Source: Planctomycetota bacterium (GTDB lineage: Bacteria > Planctomycetota > UBA11346). Taken from it: DNA of 64,000 nucleotides. The stretch is taken from contig JANQLF010000116.1 in NCBI GenBank assembly GCA_028280785.1, forward strand, positions 1-64,000, in the 5' to 3' direction. Shown one piece after another: positions 10,845-20,827 of this stretch (positions are counted from its first letter, which is position 1; each line of letters begins with the position of its first letter). The position numbers and the translations under genes were made by a program. The notes below the pieces were generated by a model. The model saw only the letters and a program-made list of their open reading frames with translations, did no database searches and was not told the origin of the DNA.

Positions 10845-10884
10845 AAGACTTACGCCAGATCATCATAGTCTGCGCGTAAGTCTT
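10845..10884. terminator. Inverted repeat, possible terminator after the rhamnosidase gene
   Basis: AAGACTTACGC...GCGTAAGTCTT, 11-bp perfect stem; weak T tract. Confidence 0.45.
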
Positions 10885-10942
10885 ACATTTAGTGAGTTGG
10901 AAAAAAAGCCATGGCGCAAAGAATAGGCAACGGAGCTTATCT

Positions 10943-12724
10943 ATGCGCCTCTTTTTTGTCCTAGTCAATATCGTTTTTGCACTACATCTTTATGCAGCTG
11001 ACGAAATTATTCCTGGTGTTAAAGATCCAGGCATTGAAACACGTCAAAAATTAAAAGAGAAATTCTTATTTAATTATTTCTCTTTAGGTACCACTGCGCC
11101 AATCGAATGGTTTGTCGAAACCCGCAACCAAAATGGCTGTAAGTGGCATTTCCGTCAGCAATATTTTTCGGGTGGTGCTGGATGGGATGGCAAAAAAGGC
11201 TCATGGGATACGGTCTTTTTACATAATTGGAATAAATGGGTTAATCCTGAAAAACGCAAAGGCGTGTGGGCCGAAAAATTTATTGAGCCAACGATTAAAG
11301 AAGGATTTATACCGTGGGTAACCATGTACAATTTAGCCCAAAGCTATCCTGCTGATTATAAACCAGGTCCTGCCCAGGCCTGTCCAGTTAACGCCAAAAA
11401 TACCACAACTATGCGTGCCTATTGGGAGCAGGTTAAATTAATCATGCAAATCTGCGATAAATTTAAACCGCATCCGATTGTCTTACATGTTGAACCTGAT
11501 GAGTGGGGTCATTTATTATTGCATGCTACCTCAGCGAGAATGGATGCAATGAGTGTTGATGTCAAAGTTGGTAGTACGGGTATGCCAGAGATGGAAGGTT
11601 TAGAAGATAATCTACGTGGCTATTCACATGCGTGGTTAAAATTACGCGCTATGTATGCACCAAGCAATGTCATTTTAATTACCAACCCATCGGCGTGGGA
11701 TCAAAATGGCAGTATGACTGCAGCGGCGTGGATAAAGGTGTGTAAAGATGCAGACGTTTTAAAATGGGATGCGGCGGTTTTAGAAACTGGCGACCGTGAT
11801 ATCGGTTGTACCCCAGGCGCAGGAAAAGGACCTCCCTATGCAACGGTCGATACCACTGGCAGTCATTTTACTAATTTAGATGAACAAATGCGCTGGATAG
11901 CTGCATTTACTAAGGGGACAAAGTTGCCGGTTTATTTTTGGCAAGTTGGTTTAGGTAATTTTTATTATCGTTCCTGTAATCAAACCCATGGTCATTTTTG
12001 TGATCGCATTGCCCAAGGTTTGCTTGAAGGGTATCCGAAAAATCCGCAGATTAGTAAGTATGTGAAAATAGGTTGTTACGGCTTCGTCTTTTCACCAGGG
12101 CAAGCCCATCAAACCCATTGCTACGATTATAAAAAAGATGGCATCACCAACCCCGATCCGATTACTGGTAATTTAGGGCATATGGCAAAATACGCTGATG
12201 ATGATGGTGGTTACATGCGTGAGCGCGCCGGTATGTATTACAAAGATCCGTATCCGATTTTGGCTGAGCGCAAAGAAACAAAGAAGAAAAAAGAAAAGAA
12301 AGAACGCAAAAAGAGAGAAAAGAAAAAGGTTGTTAAAAAAGTTGCGCCAAAACCTAGTGACGAAGCATGGAAGAAATGGTCGGCCTATTTAAAACAGCGC
12401 GCCATGGTGGCCTGCGATGCCGGCAAACGTCCAATCTTTACCTTTAGCATGTTGAAGAAAGAAGTCGAATTGCGTAAGGTCGGTGACAAGTGCGAGTTGT
12501 TTGTTCCGGCAATGAAGTCAGAGATGACCTACGATATCTTCAAGCGTTTGAAACCGGCTGATGGCAGTAATTTAGCCAAAGCTATTTTAGATAAGTCGAA
12601 CGCTGAAGATAATGCGATGCTTGGATTTTTCTTAACCTGCGAAGGGAAAGAGTCTGACGCCAAGGGCTATTTATTTAAAAGCACCGAGGCCCTACGCGAA
12701 GAGGTGGCTGGGGCGTTTAAGTAA
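10943..12724 (+). CDS. Secreted protein, possible uncharacterised glycoside hydrolase with Lys-rich linker
   Basis: Signal peptide MRLFFVLVNIVFALHLYAA at 10943 preceded by GGAG; TIM-barrel-like strings (PIVLHVEPDEWG, LPVYFWQVGLGN); KKKEKKERKKREKKKVVKK linker. Confidence 0.6.
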   Translation: MRLFFVLVNIVFALHLYAADEIIPGVKDPGIETRQKLKEKFLFNYFSLGTTAPIEWFVETRNQNGCKWHFRQQYFSGGAGWDGKKGSWDTVFLHNWNKWVNPEKRKGVWAEKFIEPTIKEGFIPWVTMYNLAQSYPADYKPGPAQACPVNAKNTTTMRAYWEQVKLIMQICDKFKPHPIVLHVEPDEWGHLLLHATSARMDAMSVDVKVGSTGMPEMEGLEDNLRGYSHAWLKLRAMYAPSNVILITNPSAWDQNGSMTAAAWIKVCKDADVLKWDAAVLETGDRDIGCTPGAGKGPPYATVDTTGSHFTNLDEQMRWIAAFTKGTKLPVYFWQVGLGNFYYRSCNQTHGHFCDRIAQGLLEGYPKNPQISKYVKIGCYGFVFSPGQAHQTHCYDYKKDGITNPDPITGNLGHMAKYADDDGGYMRERAGMYYKDPYPILAERKETKKKKEKKERKKREKKKVVKKVAPKPSDEAWKKWSAYLKQRAMVACDAGKRPIFTFSMLKKEVELRKVGDKCELFVPAMKSEMTYDIFKRLKPADGSNLAKAILDKSNAEDNAMLGFFLTCEGKESDAKGYLFKSTEALREEVAGAFK

Positions 12725-13064
12725 TTTCGTCAGAGGATGCTTCCTCACCGATTCCCAATATCTCGCAGCCGCGTTCAAACTCGCTGTTATGCAGGGCTAT
12801 ACTAGTGATATTTCCACGGCGAATATCTGGATGTAGCCCAGCTTCTTGTAATGCGTTGAGATCTGCTTGAAACTCATATTGCTGTACTGATCCCGCATAA
12901 GATTTAATGATGGACGAATTCGACCAGTATTCGTCGTTTTCATCCTCATCTGGAATATCTGGAATATTGACGAGCTCATGCTTGCCTGTCATAAATTTAT
13001 AAGCAACAATAGCGAAAATAACTAATAATATGATTGCTCTATAAATTGGCCTAAAATCATCCAT
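12717..13064 (-). CDS. Small membrane protein with DUF2007-like domain
   Basis: MDDFRPIYRAIILLVIFAIVAYKF TM segment, then YEFQADLNALQEAGLHPDIRRGN. Confidence 0.5.
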   Translation of the reverse strand: MDDFRPIYRAIILLVIFAIVAYKFMTGKHELVNIPDIPDEDENDEYWSNSSIIKSYAGSVQQYEFQADLNALQEAGLHPDIRRGNITSIALHNSEFERGCEILGIGEEASSDEIT

Positions 13065-13189
13065 ATTATAAGTTTGTATGAAAAATGGCTTTGTATTCAA
13101 TGAATATATGCAGCATTGTGTATATCTTGTATACAAGAAGTCTAATTGTCTGCGATTTTTGAACCGATAGGATCATCTCAGGAGCTCAG

Positions 13190-13570
13190 ATGGCCCAAGG
13201 ACGAAATGTACTCGGTGGTGAATTGAAGTGTTGTTGTACTGATCCAATGACTGGTTTTTACCGAACCGGTTATTGCGAAACAGGTGAGCAAGATCGCGGT
13301 GTCCACGTCGTTTGTATTGAAGCGACTGAAGAATTCTTGGAGTTCTCCGCATCCGTTGGTAATGACCTATCAACACCAATGCCACAGTATCGTTTTCCGG
13401 GTATAAAACCGGGTGATCATTGGTGTTTGTGCGCACGCCGTTGGCAAGAAGCATTCGAAGCAGGTTGTGCACCAGCAGTAGACTTAGAGGCAACGCATAT
13501 GGCTGCACTGGAATTTGTTGATTTAAAAGATTTGAAGGAGCATGCGCTCCCGAGTGCAAGTGATAATTAA
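13190..13570 (+). CDS. DUF2237 family protein
   Basis: NVLGGELKCCCTDPMTGFYRTGYCETG and PGDHWCLCARRWQEAFEAGCAP. Confidence 0.85.
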   Translation: MAQGRNVLGGELKCCCTDPMTGFYRTGYCETGEQDRGVHVVCIEATEEFLEFSASVGNDLSTPMPQYRFPGIKPGDHWCLCARRWQEAFEAGCAPAVDLEATHMAALEFVDLKDLKEHALPSASDN

Positions 13571-13575
13571 TTGTC

Positions 13576-13989
13576 ATGATTGGGTTTCAGGCTTTAAATA
13601 ATATTATGTTTAGACTTGAAAAACATGAGTCTTGGTTGGCGTACGTTCTTTGGCCATTCGTTATGTGGTTTTTCTTTATTGCCTTCAACAATTTCCAAAC
13701 TTTTTTGTATGCATTGTGGTCATCAAACGATAGCGACTATTTAAATAGGTACCGAGAGTTGCCGAGTTTATGTTGGCGGATACTGGAGCGCCTATCATTT
13801 AATTACATTTGGATTATCTACTTATTGTTTGTTTATATACTTGTATTATTATTCGGACAATTATTTAAACACCATAAATTTTATTATAAATGCATCAACC
13901 TATCTTTTATTATGTTCTTTGTAATTACAACTTTTTTAATGATTAATTTGCTGCTCACGCCACTTGGCGCCGTTCGTATGGCAGGTTAA
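13576..13989 (+). CDS. Small hypothetical membrane protein
   Basis: 137 aa ORF with hydrophobic segments; stop overlaps the convergent neighbour. Confidence 0.5.
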   Translation: MIGFQALNNIMFRLEKHESWLAYVLWPFVMWFFFIAFNNFQTFLYALWSSNDSDYLNRYRELPSLCWRILERLSFNYIWIIYLLFVYILVLLFGQLFKHHKFYYKCINLSFIMFFVITTFLMINLLLTPLGAVRMAG

Positions 13990-14801
13990 TTCCTGGCGCG
14001 TGGAGAAAGTCCCTGCAACTTGCGAAATGAGCCTGGACTCATGTTGCGATGCCGTTTAAAAATACGGCTAAAATGGTATTGATCACAAAAGCCGCATAAT
14101 TCTGCCACATCATCCAGGGTATTGGTGTCATCAAGCAAGAGTTCTTGGGCATGATCGAGGCGACACTGTAAACGAAATTGTTGAGGTGAGATACCGGCTT
14201 CTTTTTTAAAGCGTTTACGAAAGACTTGCTCGCTCATATTAAATTTTGTAGCAACGCCTTCGAGACTTAATTCTTCGCCAAGATGTGCAGATAATTCTGC
14301 ACAAACTTGTTCGCGCCATTGAATAAAGCTGTCTTGTTGACGTTGGTGCAAATGTCGTGCTTCGGCTATGAGTGCATGCAATCGACCAAATAATAAATGT
14401 TCATCACTTTGTAAGCGTCCTGCTTGTACATCTGCAACAAGACTGACAAAATCTTGTCTGAAATGTGAATCAGATCCGGTATGCCAAATCGGTTCGCTGC
14501 GTGTGTAGAGTTCTTGATCTTCTAATAATGAAAAAAGCGGACCATTAAAAACGACATAATGTTCGGACCACAATGGATCTTGTGCGCGTCTGCCATAGCG
14601 ATGGTAAAGACCTGGAAATAAAACTAAAACATCGCCAGCACTGACTTGTTGTTCAAAGCCATTGCCATCGGCGTAGTAACCGCCACCAGCATCGATCAGA
14701 ACCAAAGCATAGGAGCCGAGATCACGACCTTTGGCACCTTGCGGCCAGTAGGCGAGGCCCTTGCTGCGGATGCTGCCAGTCATCGAGATCTCATTGTTCA
14801 T
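13986..14801 (-). CDS. AraC family transcriptional regulator
   Basis: Cupin-like sensor and AraC HTH (TLDDVAELCGFCDQYHFSRIFKRHRNMSPGSFRK); MNNEISM start is likelier than the track start. Confidence 0.88.
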   Translation of the reverse strand: MNNEISMTGSIRSKGLAYWPQGAKGRDLGSYALVLIDAGGGYYADGNGFEQQVSAGDVLVLFPGLYHRYGRRAQDPLWSEHYVVFNGPLFSLLEDQELYTRSEPIWHTGSDSHFRQDFVSLVADVQAGRLQSDEHLLFGRLHALIAEARHLHQRQQDSFIQWREQVCAELSAHLGEELSLEGVATKFNMSEQVFRKRFKKEAGISPQQFRLQCRLDHAQELLLDDTNTLDDVAELCGFCDQYHFSRIFKRHRNMSPGSFRKLQGLSPRARN

Positions 14802-14903
14802 GCCGGATATCGTACCAAAAAACACAAATAGTGAAACACAAAACCCATTTTTGGCCAAATTTTGCTGATAGAATGGAACCGCTATACACAAAGGAGTTTA
14901 TAG

Positions 14904-15809
14904 ATGTCTCAACCGATTCTGACCCTCGGCAAACAAGACGTACAATTTGGTGGTGAGCACTTACAAGACATGCGCTCGAGCTATCCCGATGAAGATGTTC
15001 AAGTCCTACGTCAACGTTTAGCTGAAGACGGTTATATTTGTGTACGCGGTTTGATTCCTCGCGACGCGGTTATGGCTGCACGAAAAGTCTTATTCGATCA
15101 AATGAAAGCTGATGATGCTTTAACCCAAGAATGCACGATCGATGAACCGCGAGGTAGCGGTAAAAGTTACATGGGTCAAAAACACGTGACGCATCATCAA
15201 GACTTTTTAGGCATGGTCGAAAACCAGGCTCTGTATAATTTCTTTGATCGTTTATTTGATGAAGCCTCCGTTACCTTTGATTATAAATGGGCACGCGCGG
15301 TACCGAAGGGTGCTGCTGGTACCCAAGCACATATGGATGTGGTTTATATGGGTCGTGGTTCGCAGGAATTAAAAACCTGTTGGATACCAATTGGCGATAT
15401 TCCAATTGAAAATGGTCCAATGGCAGTCTTGCCAAAAAGCCACAATAGTTCAGCAACCCAACGCATTCGTGAAACCTATGGAGCCATGGATGTCGATCGC
15501 GATCACATTCAAGGTTGGTTTAGTGATAATTATTTAGAATTATCAGAATTAGTCGAACACCCGTGGGTAAGTAGCAGTTTTGAAGCAGGCGACGTAGTGA
15601 TTATGGGCATGTATTTAATGCACGGCAGCATTCAAAATAAAACTGATCGCGTGCGCTTTACGGTTGATACTCGCTTCCAAGAACGCTCAGCGCCAATTGA
15701 CGAACGTTGGGTTGGTGAAAATCCGATTGCCCACCGTGAGTGGTGGCGTTCGCAGCAGGATGGGACTGCTAAATCAATCGAGGAATCTCGAGCTGAGTGG
15801 GGTGTTTAG
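14904..15809 (+). CDS. Phytanoyl-CoA dioxygenase (PhyH) family protein
   Basis: QAHMDVVYMG Fe-binding HxD, GPMAVLPKSHNSS, distal H in MYLMHGSIQNKT. Confidence 0.88.
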   Translation: MSQPILTLGKQDVQFGGEHLQDMRSSYPDEDVQVLRQRLAEDGYICVRGLIPRDAVMAARKVLFDQMKADDALTQECTIDEPRGSGKSYMGQKHVTHHQDFLGMVENQALYNFFDRLFDEASVTFDYKWARAVPKGAAGTQAHMDVVYMGRGSQELKTCWIPIGDIPIENGPMAVLPKSHNSSATQRIRETYGAMDVDRDHIQGWFSDNYLELSELVEHPWVSSSFEAGDVVIMGMYLMHGSIQNKTDRVRFTVDTRFQERSAPIDERWVGENPIAHREWWRSQQDGTAKSIEESRAEWGV

Positions 15810-15818
15810 GGTAGTTTC

Positions 15819-15850
15819 TAGTACTAGTACTAGATCTAGTACTAGTACTA
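15819..15850. repeat. 32-bp perfect palindrome
   Basis: TAGTACTAGTACTAGATCTAGTACTAGTACTA equals its own reverse complement; starts 9 bp after the PhyH stop. Confidence 0.95.
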
Positions 15851-15924
15851 AATTCTAAAAACCATAACAAACACCCTTTGAACCTGACTTGCGGACTGGT
15901 GGTCGCGCACAACATGTGCGACCG

Positions 15925-18669
15925 ATGTCTGATGATCCGGTTGTTGATGCTTTAGCGCAGTTTTTAGATGATGAACAGGTGAAATCTGATCTGGCCGATC
16001 GCTTGCAGTGGGCCGGTGATGCGAGCATTTATCATATGATTCCGCGCATCGTGGTCTTTCCACGCATGGCCGAAGAAGTCCAGGTCATCATTGGTGTTGC
16101 TGCTCATTTTAATTTGCCAGTGTGCTTTCGTGCTGGTGGCACGAGTTTATCCGGGCAATCGGTGACGCGCGGTATTTTAATCGTGGTCAGTCGATTTATG
16201 CGGCGCATCCGCGTGAAAAATGATGGCGCCGAAGTCGCATGCGGACCGGGAGCTGTTGGTTCGTGGGTTAATGCGGCGTTAGCCAAATATCAAAAGCGCA
16301 TCGGTCCTGATCCAGCGAGTATCCAAGCAGCAGAAATTGGTGGCATCGTTGCCAATAACGCCAGTGGAATGTGCTGCGGTATTCATGAAAATTCGTATCA
16401 GACGGTAACTAATTTAGATTTAGTCTTGGCCAATGGTTATCGCCTACAGACCGGAACGGAACAAGACAATAAACAATTAGAAGAAGAGCAGCCTGAAATT
16501 TATGAGGGGCTTATTGCTATTCGTGATCGCGTCCGTGCTAATGAACAATTGAGTGCGCAGATTAAAAAAGCCTTTAGCACGAAAAATACCGTTGGTTATA
16601 GTCTCAATGCATTTTTAGATGCGGACGAGCCTGCAGCGATTTTGCAAAAATTAGTAGTTGGCAGTGAAGGTACCTTGGCCTTTATCAATGAAGCAACGTT
16701 TCGCACCATTGATTTACCATCACATCGATCCACTGCGCTTTTATTATTTAAAACTGTAGAAGACGCGGGTGACGCCGTGGATGCACTCGCGCAAAGTGGT
16801 GCTGCTGCTGTTGAATTATTAGATGCATTAAGCTTACGCCGCGTTGAAGAAAAATTACCAGAGGCCTTGCCTGCGGGCGATGAGACCGCTGCGTTATTGG
16901 TCGAATACCAAGAGCAAGAAGAAGCGAAATTATTGAAGCGCGTTGAAGAGGCTGAACAGCTTTGTGCGGTACTTGCCTTAGTTAGTCCTGCAAAATTCAC
17001 CGGTGACCCACATGTGCAAGCACAATTATGGTCGGTGCGCAAAGGATTATTCCCGTCAGTCGGTGCAGTGCGTAAAGCAAAAACCGCAGTGGTAATTGAA
17101 GACATCACCTTTCCAGTTGATCAACTTGCCCAAGGGGTGCGGGCACTGCGAAAAATATTTGAAGAATACGATTATAATGACGGCGTCATTTTTGGTCATG
17201 CTAAAGATGGTAATTTACATTTTACGTTAACCCCTGATTTTTCTGATGAACAAGAAGTGGATCGCTATAAACGTTTCATGGACGCTTTGGCAGAATGTGT
17301 TTTGTCGTTTGGTGGTCATTTAAAAGCGGAGCACGGCACCGGACGCAACATGGCGCCGTTTGTTGAAGCGCAGTGGGGTGTCGAAGCCGTCAATATTATG
17401 TACGCGGTTAAAGATTTATTGGACCCGAATGAATTATTGAATCCAGGTGTTTTGCTGACTGATGATAAGCAGGCGCATATTAAACATTTAAAAATCATGC
17501 CACAGGTTAACGAGATTGTTGACCGATGCATTGAATGCGGATTTTGTGAGCCTGTTTGTCCGAGTCGTGATGCAACGTTATCACCACGCCAACGTATTTC
17601 CTTATTGCGCCACGCTGCTCAAGGCCCTGAGCAAGAGCATGCGGTAGAGGAAATTTGGCAGCATAAAGGTTTAGATACCTGTGCCGCTGATGGTATGTGC
17701 GCTACAGCTTGTCCGGTCGATATTAATACCGGCGATCTAGTGAAATTTCAGCGTACACAAAAACGTGGTGGCTTTAAAAAATGGCTGGCAAAACGCGCGG
17801 CGAATAATTTTTCGTTAACCTGTTGGTCAGCGAAGCAGGGGGTGCGGGTTTTACGCTGGGTTGGCTTAAAACGTTTACCAAAACGCCAAGTGTATTTACC
17901 CAAAGCTGCGCCTGCATTTCCAAAAAAATGGACGCAAGACGGTGCACGGCGTACATTGGTGTATATGCCAAGTTGTTTAAGCCGCAGCTTTCACAGCCAT
18001 GGTTTATCTGCACCGCAAGCCTTGCAAAAAATTGCCGATGCAGCAAATATTGAATTAATAATTCCGCCAAAAGTTGGCTCGTTGTGTTGTGGGCAGCCAT
18101 TTGCCTCAAAGGGTTTTCCCGATATTGCAGATCAGATGCAGCTTCGCATTCAAGAACAATTAGCTGCGATTAAACAAGAACATGAAAAAGTATTAATTAT
18201 AGATACCAGTACCTGTGCCAGTCAATTGGAATCAATGAAAAAAGCTCTGCCTGATTGGGAGATTGTTCATCCTGCTGCGGCGTTAACCGATATATTTATT
18301 CCGGTCTTGCGTGAAAAAGATGTATTAAAAGAAGCATCGCTCGATGTGATTTTACATCCAACCTGTAGCGAACGTAAGCATAATTGGATGAGTGAGCTGA
18401 GCGCGAGTGCAAATAGCGTCGCTGATGCCATCGTACCAGCGGATGGTGGCTGTTGTGGTATGGCAGGTGATCGTGGTTGGTTGGAACCTAGTCTAACGGC
18501 CGCCGCAACCGCACGCGAAGCAGCGGAAGTAATGGCGATTACTGAGCAAAAAACGATACAAAAGTCAGCTTGCACCAATATGGCATGTGGATTAGCCCTT
18601 GAAGCGGGTACCGGTAATGCGTATGAACATCTGTGGTCATTGGTGGCCGAACAGATAAAAGAAAGCTAA
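15925..18669 (+). CDS. FAD-binding and Fe-S-binding oxidoreductase, D-lactate dehydrogenase / YdiJ-like
   Basis: FRAGGTSLSGQS FAD-binding loop; CIECGFCEPVCPS and CAADGMCATACPVD 4Fe-4S motifs; C-terminal CCG-like domain (SLCCGQPF, GGCCGMAGDRG). ATG at 15925 preferred over TTG 15889. Confidence 0.85.
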   Translation: MSDDPVVDALAQFLDDEQVKSDLADRLQWAGDASIYHMIPRIVVFPRMAEEVQVIIGVAAHFNLPVCFRAGGTSLSGQSVTRGILIVVSRFMRRIRVKNDGAEVACGPGAVGSWVNAALAKYQKRIGPDPASIQAAEIGGIVANNASGMCCGIHENSYQTVTNLDLVLANGYRLQTGTEQDNKQLEEEQPEIYEGLIAIRDRVRANEQLSAQIKKAFSTKNTVGYSLNAFLDADEPAAILQKLVVGSEGTLAFINEATFRTIDLPSHRSTALLLFKTVEDAGDAVDALAQSGAAAVELLDALSLRRVEEKLPEALPAGDETAALLVEYQEQEEAKLLKRVEEAEQLCAVLALVSPAKFTGDPHVQAQLWSVRKGLFPSVGAVRKAKTAVVIEDITFPVDQLAQGVRALRKIFEEYDYNDGVIFGHAKDGNLHFTLTPDFSDEQEVDRYKRFMDALAECVLSFGGHLKAEHGTGRNMAPFVEAQWGVEAVNIMYAVKDLLDPNELLNPGVLLTDDKQAHIKHLKIMPQVNEIVDRCIECGFCEPVCPSRDATLSPRQRISLLRHAAQGPEQEHAVEEIWQHKGLDTCAADGMCATACPVDINTGDLVKFQRTQKRGGFKKWLAKRAANNFSLTCWSAKQGVRVLRWVGLKRLPKRQVYLPKAAPAFPKKWTQDGARRTLVYMPSCLSRSFHSHGLSAPQALQKIADAANIELIIPPKVGSLCCGQPFASKGFPDIADQMQLRIQEQLAAIKQEHEKVLIIDTSTCASQLESMKKALPDWEIVHPAAALTDIFIPVLREKDVLKEASLDVILHPTCSERKHNWMSELSASANSVADAIVPADGGCCGMAGDRGWLEPSLTAAATAREAAEVMAITEQKTIQKSACTNMACGLALEAGTGNAYEHLWSLVAEQIKES

Positions 18670-18671
18670 GT

Positions 18672-20018
18672 ATGCCGCAACAACAGCGTCCAAATATTTT
18701 ATTGGTCATGACCGACCAGCAGCGCTTTGATACCATTCAAGCCTTGGGAACTAATTTTTCTGCCGAAACACCCACCATGGATTTTTTGGCGCGTGAAGGG
18801 ATTACCTTCGACAGTTGTTTTTGCACCGCGCCAATTTGTTCGCCATCGCGCTCTACGGTGATGACCGGTTTATTCCCAAGCCAAGCCGGCATGTCTGGGA
18901 ATTTATACGCACCGTGTCCACCACTGAATCCGTGCATTCCAACCATTGGCAAATTATTTCGCAACGCTGGTTACGAAACTGCTTATCATGGTAAATGGCA
19001 CATGGGTGGTGATGTCAAAGATTACGGTTTTGAAGTTGGTGAAGAAACGACACACGATGAGACTGCGCGTTTAATGGCCAGTCGTTTTTGGCGCGACCGC
19101 GACTGGATGGAAAATGAACGTCCATTCTGCCATGTTGTTTCCTTTATTAATCCACATGATCATTATTTTTATGATCCTGATAAAACAGTCGCCGACTATC
19201 AGCGTCCATGGAAGAATTTAGATCGCGATGTCAGTAATGTACCGACTCCGGCAACCAATGGCATGGTTGATTGGCCAGAAGAACGTTGGGGTGCTTACGC
19301 CGAATTTTACAGCGAGCAATTAGAGCGCCTCGATAAAGACCTCTATGAATTATTACATCAATTTAAAACTGGTGGTTTTTATAATAACTCTTGGATAATT
19401 TTCACGACCGATCACGGTGATATGGCTGGCGAACATAATTTAGCCTTTAAGGGCTCATACATGTACGAAGGCCAAGTGCGCATCCCGCTAATTATTATTC
19501 CACCAATGACGCGCTTTGCTGGCGCCGATCGCAGTGGCAGCTTTAAACACGACATTGAAACGAATAAACAAGTCAGTGCTTTGTGTAGTAATATAGATAT
19601 TTTACCAACCATGCTCGACATCGCCGGCATTGAACAGCCAGCTAATATTCCAGGAAAAAGTTTATTATCGCACGTCAAAGACGGAGTAGATGAGGATAAC
19701 CACGACTGTGTCTTTGCTGAATGGCATTTACCACCAATTCGCATGGCGCGCACATCAAAATGGAAATATGTGCGTTATTTAAAACAAGGTGAAGAATTAT
19801 ACGACCTCACCAACGATCCACATGAATGTGTGAATCTTGCTGATAATAATGAATATGTTGGTCAATTAGACGAAATGCGTGAGCGCTTAGATAAACATAT
19901 CGCCGAAACTAAAGATCCGTTTAACGACTTAGACAAGCACGAATTTATTTACAATCCAAGCGCACATACCAAGCGCGGCACCACCGATAATTTTAAATCG
20001 GGCAAGGCTGAAAAATAA
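18672..20018 (+). CDS. Sulfatase
   Basis: NILLVMTDQQRFDT; formylglycine motif CSPSR in TAPICSPSRSTVMTGL; TTDHGDMAGEH. Confidence 0.95.
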   Translation: MPQQQRPNILLVMTDQQRFDTIQALGTNFSAETPTMDFLAREGITFDSCFCTAPICSPSRSTVMTGLFPSQAGMSGNLYAPCPPLNPCIPTIGKLFRNAGYETAYHGKWHMGGDVKDYGFEVGEETTHDETARLMASRFWRDRDWMENERPFCHVVSFINPHDHYFYDPDKTVADYQRPWKNLDRDVSNVPTPATNGMVDWPEERWGAYAEFYSEQLERLDKDLYELLHQFKTGGFYNNSWIIFTTDHGDMAGEHNLAFKGSYMYEGQVRIPLIIIPPMTRFAGADRSGSFKHDIETNKQVSALCSNIDILPTMLDIAGIEQPANIPGKSLLSHVKDGVDEDNHDCVFAEWHLPPIRMARTSKWKYVRYLKQGEELYDLTNDPHECVNLADNNEYVGQLDEMRERLDKHIAETKDPFNDLDKHEFIYNPSAHTKRGTTDNFKSGKAEK

Positions 20019-20024
20019 GAACTA

Positions 20025-20819
20025 TTATTCCCAATTAGGCAGGGTGCTCGGATCAATAGCGCCCATGGCCATAAAATGTGGGTTAAGAATATTTTCTTTA
20101 TTATATTCCAAGCTGTGACCATCACTTTTTACAATCGAGCCACCGGCAGCCAATAATACAGCGTGTGCAGCAGCAGTATCCCATTCACTGGTCAATCCTA
20201 TGCGCGGATAAATATCTGCTGATCCGTCAGCGACATGGCAAATTTTTAATGATGAACCTACTGATTTACACTGAACGTTGCCACAGCGTTTAATAAATGA
20301 CTCTAATTCTTCACTCCGATGCGAACGACTTGCTACAATTTTCAATGGGTCGCTGTCTTGTTTTTCATAAACCTTAATGTCATCGCGTTTCCCTTTATCC
20401 TCCAACCAAGCGCTTTGATTAACAAGACCACCATAAGTGAGGTTTAATGCTGGGGCGTGAACGATACCTAACGTTGGTTCACAATTTTCAATTAGTGCAA
20501 TATTAACGGTAAATTCACCGTTCTTTTTGATGAATTCTTTCGTGCCATCGAGAGGATCGACGAGCCAAAACGTAGTCCAGTCCTTGCGCTCTTCATAAGT
20601 AATGCTTTTGGATTCTTCAGATAGTATGGGAATATCTGGAGTAAGTTCTTGTAGTGCACTGAAAATAATATTATGCGCGGCGGTGTCAGCGGCTGTGAGT
20701 GGAGAACGGTCATCTTTATCGACAAATGCAATATCTGTGTCTTGATAAATTTCCATAATCGCATCACCGGCCTGCTTTGCGATGCTTTGAATGTCTATTA
20801 TTAGTTTTTGTTTATCCAT
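20025..20819 (-). CDS. cysQ: 3'(2'),5'-bisphosphate nucleotidase CysQ
   Basis: DDRSPLTAADTAAH, WLVDPLDGTKEFIKKNGEFTVNIALIE, EWDTAAAHAVLLAAGG. Confidence 0.93.
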   Translation of the reverse strand: MDKQKLIIDIQSIAKQAGDAIMEIYQDTDIAFVDKDDRSPLTAADTAAHNIIFSALQELTPDIPILSEESKSITYEERKDWTTFWLVDPLDGTKEFIKKNGEFTVNIALIENCEPTLGIVHAPALNLTYGGLVNQSAWLEDKGKRDDIKVYEKQDSDPLKIVASRSHRSEELESFIKRCGNVQCKSVGSSLKICHVADGSADIYPRIGLTSEWDTAAAHAVLLAAGGSIVKSDGHSLEYNKENILNPHFMAMGAIDPSTLPNWE

Positions 20820-20827
20820 TAAGATTA

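Noticed and set aside
12262-12354. A-rich stretch in 12262-12354 as a frameshift or pseudogene signal
   Set aside because: The frame stays open and encodes a coherent Lys-rich linker followed by a plausible C-terminal domain.
15889-15924. TTG start for the FAD/Fe-S dehydrogenase
   Set aside because: An ATG at 15925 is available, but N-terminal extension cannot be fully excluded without homologs.
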